Below are positions 22,899-34,739 of a stretch of 64,000 nucleotides of DNA, one piece after another. Within the stretch, counting starts at the first letter, position 1. Every line of letters begins with the position of its first letter. The stretch lies in contig QNQO01000556.1 of NCBI GenBank assembly GCA_003290165.1, forward strand, positions 1-64,000. The letters are read 5' to 3'. The notes under the pieces were generated by a model. That model had not been told where the DNA came from, searched no databases, and was given only the letters and a program-made list of their open reading frames with translations. This stretch comes from Berberis thunbergii. Taxonomy: Eukaryota; Streptophyta; Magnoliopsida; Ranunculales; Berberidaceae. The position numbers were made by a program, and so were the translations under genes.

Positions 22899-24201
22899 AT
22901 TGTGGGGGATGATTTATATTGCATCAGGAAACAACAAGATCCTCATGGGTGTGTAATTACCTCATTTATACATGAAAATCATTTTTTTAATAGTTTAAGG
23001 CCCTAGCTAAGGTTCACTGGATTTAGTACTAAAATGATGGAAAATGATGTCTTTTGTAGTGGATCTTACTTAAGCCATGGGCCAGGTATCTCATATATTT
23101 GACATCTTGCTATTTGGATGTGTTCATGTTGGAGTATCTGCAATGGTAAGTAATTATTAGTTTTAGATTAGTTGTAATTTTCACTTGATATACATTTGGT
23201 CTCTATTGGTTGATTATACTATAACTTAATTAACTTTGCCAAGATAGAATAACACAGGAGGCGGCTATCACAATGTAGGAGTAATGTGGGAATTATTTAT
23301 GTATGTTAAAACTTGGTTTGTGTTTGGAGCAGCTTAGCTAAGTGATCTGCCAGTACCTGTTTGTTTCTGAAATATAAACTCAGTATTCACCAAATCAAAT
23401 ATGCTAATCATGTTATTAGTACTTCTCTAATGATTGGTATTGGTTGTGAATGAGGGGACTTATTTATTATGATTAATTTGTACTGCAACATTGGATCAAA
23501 CCATATTCTGACTTTATTCAGGTCCTCACTGCCGACGACTTGAAGCCTCAATTCTATATACCTTCTATTTTGACGATTGTACTTAATTTCATTGTGCTTC
23601 CACGGTTAAGATTAAATTTTGAGACATTGGGAGTTTATGGAAAAAAAATTGGTTTTTACTAGCCAATGTAATTCACTTAGTTTTTATTGTAAATTAAGAA
23701 TCCTATTTAAAAAAAAAAATTTAATTCATTTGAGCTGAAATTTTTAGGAAAATTATGTACTAACAGTAGAAACAACGTGCAAAAATTTTAGGCCGTTTCG
23801 ACAACATTTCTCGATATACATATTTAGTTCTCCGCCATTAAATATCTCGATGAATGGTATTTGTGAATATTTAAGGACTACCCTTTCAAGTGGTCTTAGA
23901 CAATGGGCGCTAGCTGACCTACCAGTCGGTTTGTGTCACACTCAAGGTGGACCCTTGCTCACTTTGTAATATTAATAAAGAAATTTTCTTTATCTCTCTT
24001 AACACGAATCTCGAGACACATGTTAAGAACAAATAAAATATTGGAAGAAAAAATAAGGTCTTAAATTTAATAGTAAAACAATGTGCCACTAGTTTGGATA
24101 TTAAGCCAGCCATATGGTTATTTGGATGGTATTGATCCTATAGCTAACTAGTTTTAGATTAGTTTCTTTAGGTTTTAATACATTATAACATAGCTATCTA
24201 T
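22899..24201. other. Intergenic DNA with phytocyanin-flank relics
   Basis: No coding sequence. The block at about 23070-23185 (GACATCTTGCTATTTGGATG, then TTAGTTTTAGATTAGTT) and the block at about 24098-24180 (TTATTTGGATGG, then CTAGTTTTAGATTAGTT) resemble each other and the 5-prime flank of phytocyanin copy A. They look like scraps of further duplicated units. The rest is AT-rich and unassigned. Confidence 0.45.
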
Positions 24202-24773
24202 TAGGGGTGGGCAATGTCGGTTCGGTTCGGTTTTGAGCTCCAAACTGATTTTGAACTGATTTCATTCGGTTTGCCCAAAATCGAAATCGAAATCGAAATC
24301 GAATTTTGTATTTGTAAACCGATGAATTCGATTGAATCGAATTTCGGATCGGTTCGGTTCGGTTGGGCCGAAATTTTGGGCTCAAGCACTTGAAAGAATT
24401 TCATTAAAATATGTCCAATTTTTTTACAGGCCCAATTTTTTTACAGACCCAATTTTTAGCCTAAAATTTAAAACTTTGAGAAAATTGGGCGATTCTGTGC
24501 AACAGGGTGTTCTGCAGTGCCTTTGTTGCACTAATCAGGTATTGACACCTACCTGCTATTTAGTTATTTATATATATCTAATTAATCGGTCGGTTCGATT
24601 ATAAATCGGTCGGTTCAAAACCGTAAACCAATTTCGAACCGTTTATAATCGATTCGGTTCGGTTCGGTTTAAATTATTTTCTTTCTACTCATATTTCGAT
24701 TCGGTTACCGAACCAAATTTGAAAATCGATTCGATCGATTAACCGAATTTAAATCGATTTTTGCCCACCCCTA
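24202..24773. mobile_element. Short non-autonomous hAT element
   Basis: 572 bp with termini TAGGGGTGGGCAA and TTGCCCACCCCTA. The flanks CTATCTAT and TTATCTAT form an 8-bp target duplication with one mismatch. Subterminal sequence is dominated by GGTTCGGTTCGG and AATCGAAATCGA repeats. No coding content. Confidence 0.9.
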
Positions 24774-25013
24774 TTATCTATCCATCAAACCCTATTGAAT
24801 CTTGCATACCCTGTATCTAATCTATTTCTACTTTATATGACCTTGGTTAAACAATCAAGGCCAGTAACAAAAAGGTTGGTAAAATTGTCAAGTCTTGGCC
24901 ACATAGTATAGTATGTATGTTGTTTGAAAAATAAATGAAAGTTGCAGAGTCACGTCAATCTCAATTCATGCTTGCCTCAAATCTAATCATAGGCAACCTT
25001 TGCTAACGAGCGC

Positions 25014-25176
25014 TTCTAAATGTCGAGGAAACCAGTGAGGGGCGTGATGTGGCGGGGTGGGATCGTCTACCCCGTTCGGGATGCATGCCGTCACTTTTTA
25101 TGAGCGCATCTCAAGCGGGATGGACAGTCCCCACTCCGTCACGTCACATCCCTCGCCGTTTCCTCAACATTTAGAA
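25014..25176. repeat. 163-bp near-palindromic hairpin (MITE or small-RNA precursor)
   Basis: The left end TTCTAAATGTCGAGGAAACC pairs with the right end GTTTCCTCAACATTTAGAA. Pairing continues inward (GAGGGGCGTGATGTGGCGGGGTGGG against CCCACTCCGTCACGTCACATCCCTC) and through CCCCGTTCGGGATGCATG against CGCATCTCAAGCGGG, leaving a loop of about 15-20 bases. The GC content is far above the flanks. No ORF of note. No clear target duplication was found. Confidence 0.7.
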
Positions 25177-25680
25177 TTCCCCTTTGCTAAAACTAAAAAT
25201 CTCATTTACACTCTTACGTATGCTTTTCTAGAATATTAAAATTTTCATTTTTTGGCGCTTTTCTAGAATATTCAAAAATCTTATTTGTTGTGTGAATTCT
25301 TCCTTAAACTCTCAATTTCCTTAAAATATGGAGTTCACGGTCTCTTCCTTTTAATATATGTCAACATTCCTCTTAAGATATTTGTTAATTTTTTAAAGAA
25401 AAATATTGAAATACTTGCAAGAGACGCATGCATTACATAATTTTCTAATAAAAAAAACTACATATTGGTTTCATTTGAAAATTTTCCAAAAATGCATTTC
25501 GATGATGCCTAGCTATCAAATCCGAAATTTAAAAATAGTTATGACAATTTAAAACTAGACAAACTAAAATAAACAAAAATTTCTCTCATATATCATAAAT
25601 TTTTTGCACTTTTATTTTGTTTTATATAACATGTGCAAGAGCAGGGAAAAGAACTCGATTCTTTCTCAACACTAACATAT
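25177..25680. other. AT-rich intergenic DNA
   Basis: Nothing recognised: no coding bias, no repeat border, only A/T runs. Confidence 0.4.
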
Positions 25681-25689
25681 TGAGGTGAA

Positions 25690-26475
25690 GAGAACAATCT
25701 GAACATAGTTACAAACAAAACTAACTTGCGTCTTCTTAACTACACTAACACCTACATCATTAAACTGAGAGATGGTGTCAAGTTGAGCAGCAGCAGAACT
25801 TGAATCAAGCTGTTCTTTCCCAAAAGATGGGCAAAGCACCCTGAACTGTCCAGCAACCATATTTGTTTCTACTGATTGGTTATGCTCCAGTTGCAGATCA
25901 CCTCAAGGACTTTGTTTGCAACTAATAACCTGTCCGCTACTTGTTTACTAACACAATGACAGAAGACAAGGGGGAGTTATTATTGTCATCCAAACCTCTT
26001 GCAACCATAGCCATGATATCTGATGGAATTTGCCGACTTTAAAGGCAATCTCTATTCTGATCCAACTGTCCTTATCAAGAGTAGAAGCATCGGATGAACA
26101 AACTGTATCTTCATTACTAGGCCATTGAGAATCAGATCCTGTTATGAACTTGAATTTCCAAAGATGAAGAAGAATACTGCTTAATCTGAGTAGCATTTTA
26201 TGTATGGTCCATTTCCAAGATCGAAAGATACAATCATTTCAAGTAATCCAAACAATCTCACACATAGCCGCAACAAATTGGATCCTAACAGTCAAAAGAT
26301 TCAAAATCAAGGACATGTTTAAAGAAGTAATTAAAAAGCTCATCACAGTTTTGAAGATGAACATATGCCCAGTCAAGTGGAAAATGAGAGGAATGCCACA
26401 ATTGTTGTGCTGCCTCACATTTGAAAAATAAATGAGAGGATGTCTCTTGAGCAGAGCCACACAAACTACACAAGT
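25690..26475 (-). pseudogene. LINE reverse-transcriptase 3-prime fragment
   Basis: The minus strand starts with CSLCGSAQETSSHLFFKCEAAQQLW (about 26400-26473). This is the zinc-binding domain that follows the reverse transcriptase in plant LINE elements (CxxC...HxxxxC pattern). Further minus-strand pieces (26239-26460, 25948-26196, 25672-25860) continue in shifting frames, which fits the decayed tail region. The catalytic part is absent. Confidence 0.72.
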
Positions 26476-26489
26476 TATGTTGCTCTATT

Positions 26490-26811
26490 TAATTGATTGG
26501 ATCCTTGTGGTACTTGTGTGCAATTGTTGGTGTCTACCCGCTTCCGCAATAAGGCGCAACAATTGGTATCAGAGCACTAAGGGAAATTGATCTTGAATTG
26601 TTCTACTCAAGATTGTGAAGATTCAAAAGTGCTAGGGTTTGTTTGTGCACAAGTTGTTTGAAGAAAAACCGTAGTAAAATTTCTTGTCTAGAAAGTCACA
26701 GGTTTTGTTTGCAATGACATCCAAGGTGAGCAAGGTACATGTGGAGAAGTATGAAATCGAGAAATTTAATGGTAAGAACGATTTTGGATATTTTGAGAAT
26801 ACAAATGAGGA
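26490..26811 (+). mobile_element. Ty1/copia 5-prime fragment (LTR end, PBS, start of gag)
   Basis: An LTR-type end (GCAACA) is followed at once by ATTGGTATCAGAGCAC (about 26550), the primer-binding site for initiator-Met tRNA. About 150 bases on, the ATG at 26714 opens MTSKVSKVHVEKYEIEKFNGKNDF, typical of copia gag N termini. The frame stops being gag near 26800, where the TRIM element begins. No pol follows. Confidence 0.72.
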
Positions 26812-27626
26812 ACTTGCGCGCACCCCTTTGTCCACTATACATAGCAACGATATTGTCCCCAACTTAAACACCACCTATCCGGTCGGGCCTTCCATCTGGG
26901 CCTAGGTGGTGTGGGGTTTTCCCTTAAAAGGCCTCGTTGCTATTAGGGAGTGGACCATCTCCTTATAAACCTTTGTTACAACTCTTCCTTACTTGATGTG
27001 GGACTATTCAAGCCAACACTTTCCCAACAATCTCCACCTTGGCGGAATCGTCACACATCCTACAATCCATCCACCGGTCTGCAACATCTCGAAGTACATC
27101 TTCTCCTCGAGTCTCAAGTGCAACCGTGCAGCCACTATCCTGTGGGTAGCACTCGGTGTACGGGCTTGACTATTTTCGGCGTTTTTGGCTCCACCTAGTC
27201 GCAACCACCGCACTAACTCCACCTTGTCCAGATTTGTAGGATATTCTCGGACACCATATCGACAAGGATCTGAATCATTCATCTGGCGGACCGCGCACCT
27301 GCGCCTACGCCTATCCCCTGAATAATGTACCTGCACCTTCACCTCGCCGACCAAGTCCCAGCCGAACCATCGGCTCTGATACCAATTGTTGGAGCGTCGC
27401 GCACGTGCACTTGCGCGCACCCCTTGGTCCACTATACATAGCAACGATATTGTCCCCAACTTAAACACCACCTATCCGGTCGGGCCTTCCATCTGGGCCT
27501 AGGTGGTGTGGGGTTTTCCCTTAAAAGGCCTCGTTGCTATTAAGGAGTGGACCATCTCCTTATAAACCTTTGTGACAACTCTTCCTTACTTGATGTGGGA
27601 CTATTCAAGCCAACACTTTCCCAACA
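26812..27626 (-). mobile_element. TRIM (miniature LTR retrotransposon)
   Basis: Two near-identical LTRs flank a 357-bp interior: 26812-27029 (218 bp) and 27387-27626 (240 bp). The right LTR runs TGTTGGAGCG...CCCAACA. The left one lacks about 22 bp at its outer end. Next to the right LTR, GGCTCTGATACCAATT (27371-27386) is the reverse complement of a Met-tRNA primer site, so the element runs on minus. A purine-rich AAGGTGGAGA (minus) abuts the other LTR as the polypurine tract. No coding capacity; it would need enzymes from another element. It interrupts the copia fragment. Confidence 0.9.
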
Positions 27627-28780
27627 AGTTATCATCCTTGATATGATGTTGATCAAGTTTATCAGCTGTAAGGAGGATTCCAATAAGGATTATCCATAGG
27701 AAGAGCTTTACTCTTTCATATATTTCTGCCTTAATAAGGATTCTCTGCACATTCATTTCACTTATTTTTGTTCATTTTTTTTATGTCATTCTAATTTCTA
27801 AATGTATTTTAGGGTTATTTTGAGGTACCCCAATATTAATCCTGAACTATGGTATCCCCTAAATTAATCAAGCATGCATGGTACCCTCCCCCCTCCAAAA
27901 AAAATTTTAAGTCAACCGTGATTTCCCAGTTATGACTGTTACATTTTGCACCCCCTTGCACGTGAGCTCTACTGAAGTTTTATAATGACAATTTTGCCCC
28001 TCCCTCGTGATAGCTACCACGTGATATCTCGAGATGACACCACACATCCCAAGAATAGCAAATAACCCATCCATCTTCTTCAACCCTTCCCGGAAATTGG
28101 ACACCCTCACCTCCATGACCCTCCCACCACACTTCCGACAGAACCACAACCCATCCCACACCTCCAACACCACCATCACCCATGTTTAATCAATTAAGAC
28201 CCGTTGTCATCATCACCTTCAATTAAATCGATCGAACTCATTGAACACCTCCAATTGAATCGATTGAACTCATTCAAACCTATTAATCAAACCCAAATCA
28301 TAATGCATCCCCAACTTCACTTGAATGAAAACCAAATATTCCACCACCACCTTGTGTTGTCATGCAAAGACACTGAAAATAAAGGTAACCATAATATTAG
28401 GCATACCACCTATTGTTAATATATAAATAATAATAAAATGCTTCCTTATTATGTGAATATTAGTGGTACCCCCAATTTCATACCATTCATGGAAACAACT
28501 TGTGATGAGTCTCTAGCTATTAAATGTGGGTTTGCTAGTTGATTCAATTGAAGGTGATCACCTCCAATTTGAGTTGAATAAAACATTAGTTTGATTCAAT
28601 TTACGGTGATGGTAGGTTTGCAAATTGAAGGTCGTGATGATTGTGGGTCTGATTCAATTGAACGTGCATGGTTGTGGGTTTGATTCAGCTGAAGTTGATC
28701 CATTGAACTTTCGAAGTTATTCTTCCATTGAACTTCTCTACATCAAATTTACCAACGATAGCGGTAACCATTTTTGATCC
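27627..28780. other. Intergenic DNA, no gene
   Basis: The first ~130 bp may continue the interrupted copia fragment. The rest is CCACC/TTGATT-rich and unassigned. The open frames at 27907-28183 on minus are low complexity (Gly/Val/Trp). Confidence 0.35.
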
Positions 28781-28935
28781 AGAACTTAGCTTAACTGCCC
28801 CCAAAAGGCATCGTCACTATTAAGTACATGTCTGATCATTTATTAACTTCACATGATGTTGTTCTTTACCAGATGTGGGACTAAGTTTGCACACTCAACT
28901 TGATCTAACATCTCCTACCATAGTTAGACATGAGC
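28780..28935. repeat. Diverged TRIM-like LTR fragment
   Basis: The word order AAAAGGCATCGTCACTATTAA, then ATGTGGGACTAAGTTTGCACACTCAACTT, parallels the end part of the TRIM LTR at 27520-27626 (AAAAGGCCTCGTTGCTATTAA, then ATGTGGGACTATTCAAGCCAACACTTT). It seems to be an older relative. Confidence 0.45.
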
Positions 28936-29029
28936 ATACCCTGGCCCAGGATAAGCTCCACCTCAGTTTTCAATTCCTGCACTTTTGGCAAAGAGAATAA
29001 CTTCACTAGTGAAATCGAAGAATACAAAT

Positions 29030-30950
29030 GAAGAGAATCTCCTACACAACGTCAATGACATTAGACCCACACGTGTCTAAATGACACCACAGATAACGCA
29101 GGTGCGTATATCTCTCACACACACACTTTCTCATCTCTTCTCTATTCTCTCTTACAATTACACAAAACCCTAACTCAATAGAACTGATTTCAACTTGAGG
29201 ATCTGAGGATGATCTCTCAATCAAGGGACATTGGTCCCTTTTGTAGGTGAAAGAGACGGTGGAAGTCAGGCGGTAATGGATTCCATCACCTATTCTCTTC
29301 CCTTCCACAATCTCTTTCATTCTTCATGTCCAAATCCTAATCCAACTCATACATTAAATCAATAAGTTCGGTTGAGCCCTTGATTTGATTTCTCGCAGCT
29401 TCTTCCACCTTCTAGAAGCTATTGCTAGCTGCTACGAGTTGTTGTCGATTGTTGCAGACAAGCTGATTTCTTGCAACTTCAAATTGAGAGGTATTTTTCT
29501 CTCGACTTATTCTTCTTTGCTTCTATCTTTGTTTCTCAACAATTCTCCACCTCGGTGAAGATCTCACAAATATGAGTTGATCCCAACAAACACGAGCAAA
29601 CAAATGTCACTTTTTCAAAACACAAATACAGACTTCAACTCTTCAAACATACATCAAAAGGTGTCATGCACCAGAACTTGCTCAAGCTAACAAACCAACA
29701 ACTCCACCTTGGCCAGGATGGAGTTTCGAACCAGACTTTCTAGAAATGCAGTGTGCACAAACTTCCATAATGTATATCATCATATCTTCGACCAAATCTT
29801 TCATCAACAACTCATGCAGAGCCTTCTCACCTTTACTACAAAAACGTGAATGTCAAACCTCGAGGAATCCCTACTAACATTCTTGGAGCTATCAGTAACT
29901 CCACCAGATGCAACATCCACAGAACCATCAACAGCAGAAATTGCTCCACCAAATTCAAAATTTTCATTACCTGTAGCCCTACTCCCCTGCAATAAGTATA
30001 AGTTATCCTTTCGAACAACCTTCGTCAACAAAAGTGCACCAAAAACTACTTTTAGAGCTCCATCATTTGTCATAACTTGTAACCTTTTGACTCTAAAGCA
30101 TTAGTGGAGATGAGATTTCTTCAAATCGGGTACATACCAAACATCATTCAAAATTCGAACAAGTTATTATTCAGCTTCAACTTGATTTTATCTATTTCTG
30201 CAATTTTATATTTTTCATTATTGCCCATACGAAAAACATCATTATCAACTTTTCTAAAGTTAGATAACCAAATCTATGGGGACACATATGATAGGTAGAA
30301 CCCGAATCAAGAAGCCATTTATCAGAATGACTCACCAATGATGAAGTTGCAGACAACAAATAAGCATTTTCCTCATCTTCATCAAAATTGTGAACCACGG
30401 TCATACCTAACTTTTTCTATCCATTTTCTATTGCAGCTTTCAATTCCTCACAATCAAACGTCTAATGGCCTTTCTTTGGCAAAAACTTTATGTTCACAAT
30501 TTTCCTTTTGACTGTGATCTTCCTCTATTACCAACATTCTTATTTTCAGATCTTCCTCTCGCAACCAATACTTCAGACGTTGCATTTTATGGACCTTGAG
30601 ATCCTTCCTCCTGAATTCATATTGAGCAACGCCATGGCAACCTCATCATAATTTAACTCTTATTTTCTCATTGACAAAGTTATAACGAGATGTTCATATT
30701 CTTCAGGAAGGGGATTCAAAAGGCACAAAGTCTTGTAATTTTCTAGAAATCAATCTTCTTCTAAATTTAATAGGTCGGCAATCAGCCTATTGAACTCATC
30801 CAAGTGCTAGCTCGGCCATAGTAATCTCGGGTCTCATATTCATTTGAAAAAGTTGCTTCGTGGGGAAGATATTATATCTTCGACCAAATGTTTCTTCAAC
30901 ATCCGAAACCAAGAACTAGTAGACATTATTTTACACACCATTTAACGTAA
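29030..30950 (-). mobile_element. Ty1/copia fragment on minus (LTR end plus gag-protease)
   Basis: On minus, KWLLDSGSTYHMCPHR (about 30260-30310) is the copia protease active-site block, preceded by NFDEDEENAYLLSA. Upstream (30400-30900) broken gag and a lost zinc knuckle are readable in pieces (GNRGRSQSK). CAACAATTCTCCACCTCGGTG (about 29540) and a second CTCCACCTTGG (about 29703) look like the polypurine tract next to an LTR on the low-coordinate side (about 29030-29540). Integrase and reverse transcriptase are absent. The fragment is internally deleted and frameshifted. Confidence 0.65.
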
Positions 30951-31009
30951 GTCTATGGTCACAATGTCCACATGATACACCAAAAAAAGCTTTTAAAATT
31001 TATTCTGTA

Positions 31010-31859
31010 TTAAACTAAAATCAATAGAACAGGAATGAACATTGTTACCATCAACCAACATGCATAATGTTCATGTGATGAAGAAGGTCCAATGGCAGAG
31101 TTTGGGGTGGAAGTAGTTCCACCATCTTGAGTCGAAGTGGGTGCTGGAGAGACCAGTGGAGTTAACACAACCATCTCAAACCTCTGGTTCATATCTTCGC
31201 AATGGTTTCAAATACTGCACAAGTACCACTTGGTTCCTACGCTTGTGAGATTAATTACACATCATATCCACTAGATAAGGCCTTAGCAGCAGGTAGTGCT
31301 ACACAATTAGCCCAGGTTAATCTCCACACTGAGGACGTTATGTGTGATGACCCCTCCCGCACTATACCGATACAGTTCGCTTCGGGCTACCATCCGGTCC
31401 TCACGGCTTTAAAACGTGTCGATACAATGGGGAGCTGACCCCGCACATATAAGGATCATCCTCCTCCCCTACCCAGACGATATGGGACTATGATTCCCCT
31501 TGTAGCTCGTCCAACCTCTCTCGGCCTGTTGGGCTCCAACCCTCACCTCAGGTCCGCCCACTTAGGGTCTCACAAACTGTGATGACCCCCTCCCGCACTG
31601 TATCGATATTGTCCGCTTTGGGATACCATCCGGCCCTCACGGCTTTAAAAGGCCTCGAAACACTGGGGAGCTGACCCCGCACATATAAGGATCATCCTCC
31701 TCTCCTACCTAGGCGATATGGGACTATGATTCCCCTTGTAGCTCGTCCAACCTCTCTCGGCCTATTGGGCCTGTTGAGCTTCAACCCTCACCCTCACCCT
31801 CACCTCAGGTCCGCCCACTTAGGGTCTCACATTATGAGCTCCTCTTTTGCATCTAAAAA
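31010..31859 (-). pseudogene. Phytocyanin pseudogene, copy D, exon 2 (interrupted)
   Basis: Phytocyanin exon 2 on minus. The first part (FRCKRGAHNV) lies at about 31832-31859 and the remainder at 31010-31342, split by a 489-bp insertion. The acceptor AG is changed to TG at the exon start. The remainder has a 2-base insertion that creates a TAA in the DVINL block, and a TGA within the copper-site motif, while the tail (STPNSAIGPSSSHEH, then a hydrophobic end) is intact. Exon 1 of the same gene is inferred at 39367-39415, beyond a CACTA element. Confidence 0.88.
31343..31831 (-). mobile_element. Tandem pair of LTR-like units inserted in phytocyanin exon 2
   Basis: Two related direct repeats, TGTGATGACC...GGGTCTCACA, at 31343-31574 (232 bp) and 31578-31831 (254 bp), are separated only by AAC. 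The whole is flanked by a perfect 5-bp duplication TTATG (31338-31342 and 31832-31836), the size made by LTR-retrotransposon integration. On minus each unit begins TGTGAGACCC and contains a promoter-like block (CTTATATGTGCGG). No interior, primer site or coding sequence is present. Confidence 0.88.
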
Positions 31860-32337
31860 CAGCATGATCAACATTTTGTTTTCACATTAATGCCTATATA
31901 TAAGATGAAACCCAAAACTATATAAATAGCTAACGCAGATTATAAAGTTATTGGTTTCAGGAAATCTTCATAAATCCAAATTATTTTCCCCTTTAAGTTA
32001 TCAATACATAATCTTAAGCATTAACATGTCAACACAAGTTTTGCTATCAAAGAACCACCCAGATTTAAGCATAGCATTTTTGTATGCACAATGGATCAGA
32101 AGATTTATACTAGGAACAGCATCATGGTTTGAAAAATCAATTTAATAGAAAACGGAGTGTTAAATGGTGACATTGCCCTAATGGATGCATTGTTTCTCAG
32201 GAGATGATCCGGTTCTGAAGGTTCTTATGGCGTTTAGATAGTAGTTGTGACGAGTCTATTGCTAATGTTAAATAAAGGATATTTCCAGCAAAGTTAAGTC
32301 TAGTTCTGAAATGGAAATGGAAGTTATCATAGAAACT
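31860..32337. other. Intron side of phytocyanin copy D
   Basis: AT-rich, no gene. Read together with 38832-39366 it would form a roughly 1.0 kb intron of the disrupted phytocyanin if the CACTA insertion is discounted. Confidence 0.5.
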
Positions 32338-33686
32338 CACTACAAGAAAACAGTAATTTAGCGACGGTGGGCAAAGGTATTTAGCGACGTTTTTTACCGT
32401 CGCTAAATAATACAGCAACGCTTGGCCAACTGCCGCTAATAAAGGCGTCACTAGGTCATTCAACGACTGTTTTAAGCAACCGCTAGCATAACCGTCACTA
32501 AATACTATATAGCGACTGTTTAATGTAGCGACGTTTATCACCGTCGCTAAATACAATATAACGACGGTTATAAACCGCTGCCAAAATTCGATGAACAATC
32601 CAACTTTTGCCTTTTAGCGACGATCTGCAATTGCCGCTAAATTCCCTTTGATAATTCAATTTTTTTTACCATAAAAAAATCACATTTTTCAACCTGTAGT
32701 GTTTTCTTTTCATTGGGTGCAGATAATCTATCCAACATATGCACTACAACTTTTAGACTCAAATCAAAAATCAAATATAAACAACGACACTAAACTAAAC
32801 TCATATGATACCATCATCATACATTAAGAGGAACTTTAATTTCATTTCAAAATCAATATTATACATGGTCCAGAAGAAAAATACAAATTAAAATTGTTAC
32901 AAATTGTCAATGCTTACATCTAACAACCAAAACCGAAGTTGTACAATGGTTGTCTCAGGGTAGTTGTCTCATCAGTAAGCTGCTGGCCAAGATTAAGCTA
33001 TCTACGTTTTGTCTTAAGATTTCTCATCAAAAAGGCCTGGAATGGAATGCCCTTGAAGTCTGACAATTTACAAACAATTGTATGTCAAGTGGAAGCCAAA
33101 AAACTGTTAAAGCAAAAAACAAGAAATAAATAACTGATCTAAACAGAACACCAATTCCAAGAAACTCAAGGCATAAACAGAATCAAATTTTCTTAGTCAA
33201 TACCATTCCTTGTCATCTCCTTCACTGATCAATGGAAAAAAAAGAAATTGCATAGTTGAAAACATTTCAAATGAAAATGACAAACTAAAATGACTTACTT
33301 TGCCAAATTGGATCAATTGAGGACGGGATAGCAAATCCTAGGACGGGATGGCAAATCTACACCTGCTGATGTCCCTGCCATATCAACAAAAATAAAAAAA
33401 CAGTGACGCTTTGAGTCAGTCTTTAGGAAAAAATCTTGTTGTAAACTAGATGTGTGCTAAGTTTGAACTCTATAGGACGTATGGACTGAATATGTAACAC
33501 AAATCTTAATCAAGCATGAAAGTTGTACTAGCAATCTTTACCATTGTCAATCTTAAGAAATTGCAGACAAAAGCTCGTATTTTTGGATGAAAAGAGTGAC
33601 AAAGTTATACATTAATTTCTGGTGAAATTGTTATTTGAACAATATTGTGTTGCCGTAAGGGATCAAACCGGTACATAATATATTAC

Positions 33687-34574
33687 CTTTCAGCAGATCC
33701 TTCCAAATCCTCGGCTTCCTCTTGTATCTGAGATAAAATTTCTTTCTTTTCATCAATGCTACCACTGACAAAGTCCTTCACCAAGAGATGTAAACTTTCA
33801 ACTATACTAGTCTATAACAACCAGAAAGATCAAATAGTAACAAATTCAACAGGTTCGTATTAGTACTGGTGGTAGCGCTCTGCGTAATTAATATTCATGT
33901 AAAGTTATCTGATACTCACATCAGAAGTAAGTTTTCCATTTGGATCACGTCTGGTACCACAATGTTCGTTGATGAATAATATGAAGTCCTCCAAATCTAA
34001 TTCACCATCATAGTCTTCACCATCTTTATTATGCTTAGGAAAGAATTTCACCATAGGATAACCACTGATATCATACCTGCAAGTTACCAACACATGAAGC
34101 AATTTTTTCTGCTTTTTGAGAGTTACTAGAACTTTTCCGTTGAAATAAAACTTCAAATTTATTTAAACTCACATGTCAGCCAGGTCCTTATGTTTTTCAG
34201 CATTCATTTTAGCAATTACAACATCCTCTTCCATTTTATAGGCTGTGGCGAGCTTTTCATAATCCTACAAGATGGAATAACACAACAAAAGCTTTCAATA
34301 TGTATAAGAGCACTTGTAACATAATTAGACACAAGATCCCCTTAGCTATAAACAATCTAAGACACTTACAGGAGCAAGTTTTTTGCAATGCCCACACCTA
34401 GAGAGAAATATTTGTAAAGGTTATAAAGGATAACAGTGGATTGACAACTTATGTAAGAAAATGAAAAAATACAATAAGAATTCAGACGTAAACTTTACCG
34501 TGGTGAATAAAACTCAACTAGAACATGTTTGGCATGATCAAAGACAATCTCATTGAAATTTTCGTCTGTTAACA
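33687..34574 (-). pseudogene. Protein disulfide isomerase-like fragment (five exons) in CACTA
   Basis: Five exons with consistent phases on minus: 34574-34499, 34397-34370, 34264-34174, 34076-33920 and 33811-33687. They read LTDENFNEIVFDHAKHVLVEFYSPR, then CGHCKKLAP (thioredoxin-type active site), YDISGYPMVKFFPKHNKDG, and an acidic helical segment (DFVSGSIDEKKEILSQIQEEAEDLEG). This order matches the second thioredoxin domain plus the start of the C-terminal domain of plant PDIL2-type enzymes, which form disulfides in the ER. The usual Trp before CGHC is Arg (CGG), and signal peptide, first domain and C terminus are missing. The exon frames are otherwise open, so capture may be recent. Confidence 0.87.
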
Positions 34575-34739
34575 CTACAACATAGGAAGAAATCGGTACA
34601 AATTTCACTTTCGTACTTGTACATCACACATCTATAATTCTCAAATACTGAATTTGCTACAGGGTTTCATAGTTGAACAATATAATTAGATGATAGGGAA
34701 GATGTTGGTTACAAAATATATCAGTACCTCCTTTCCAAT

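Noticed and set aside
27004..27471. 155-codon minus-strand frame
   Set aside because: It spans the TRIM interior and part of both LTRs; it is a chance frame in a noncoding element.
29804..30104. Overlapping frames on both strands as a gene
   Set aside because: They lie within the decayed copia fragment between the LTR-like end and gag; no host domain.
31202..31438. Plus-strand frame of 78 codons
   Set aside because: Antisense shadow of phytocyanin exon 2 running into the LTR-like insertion.
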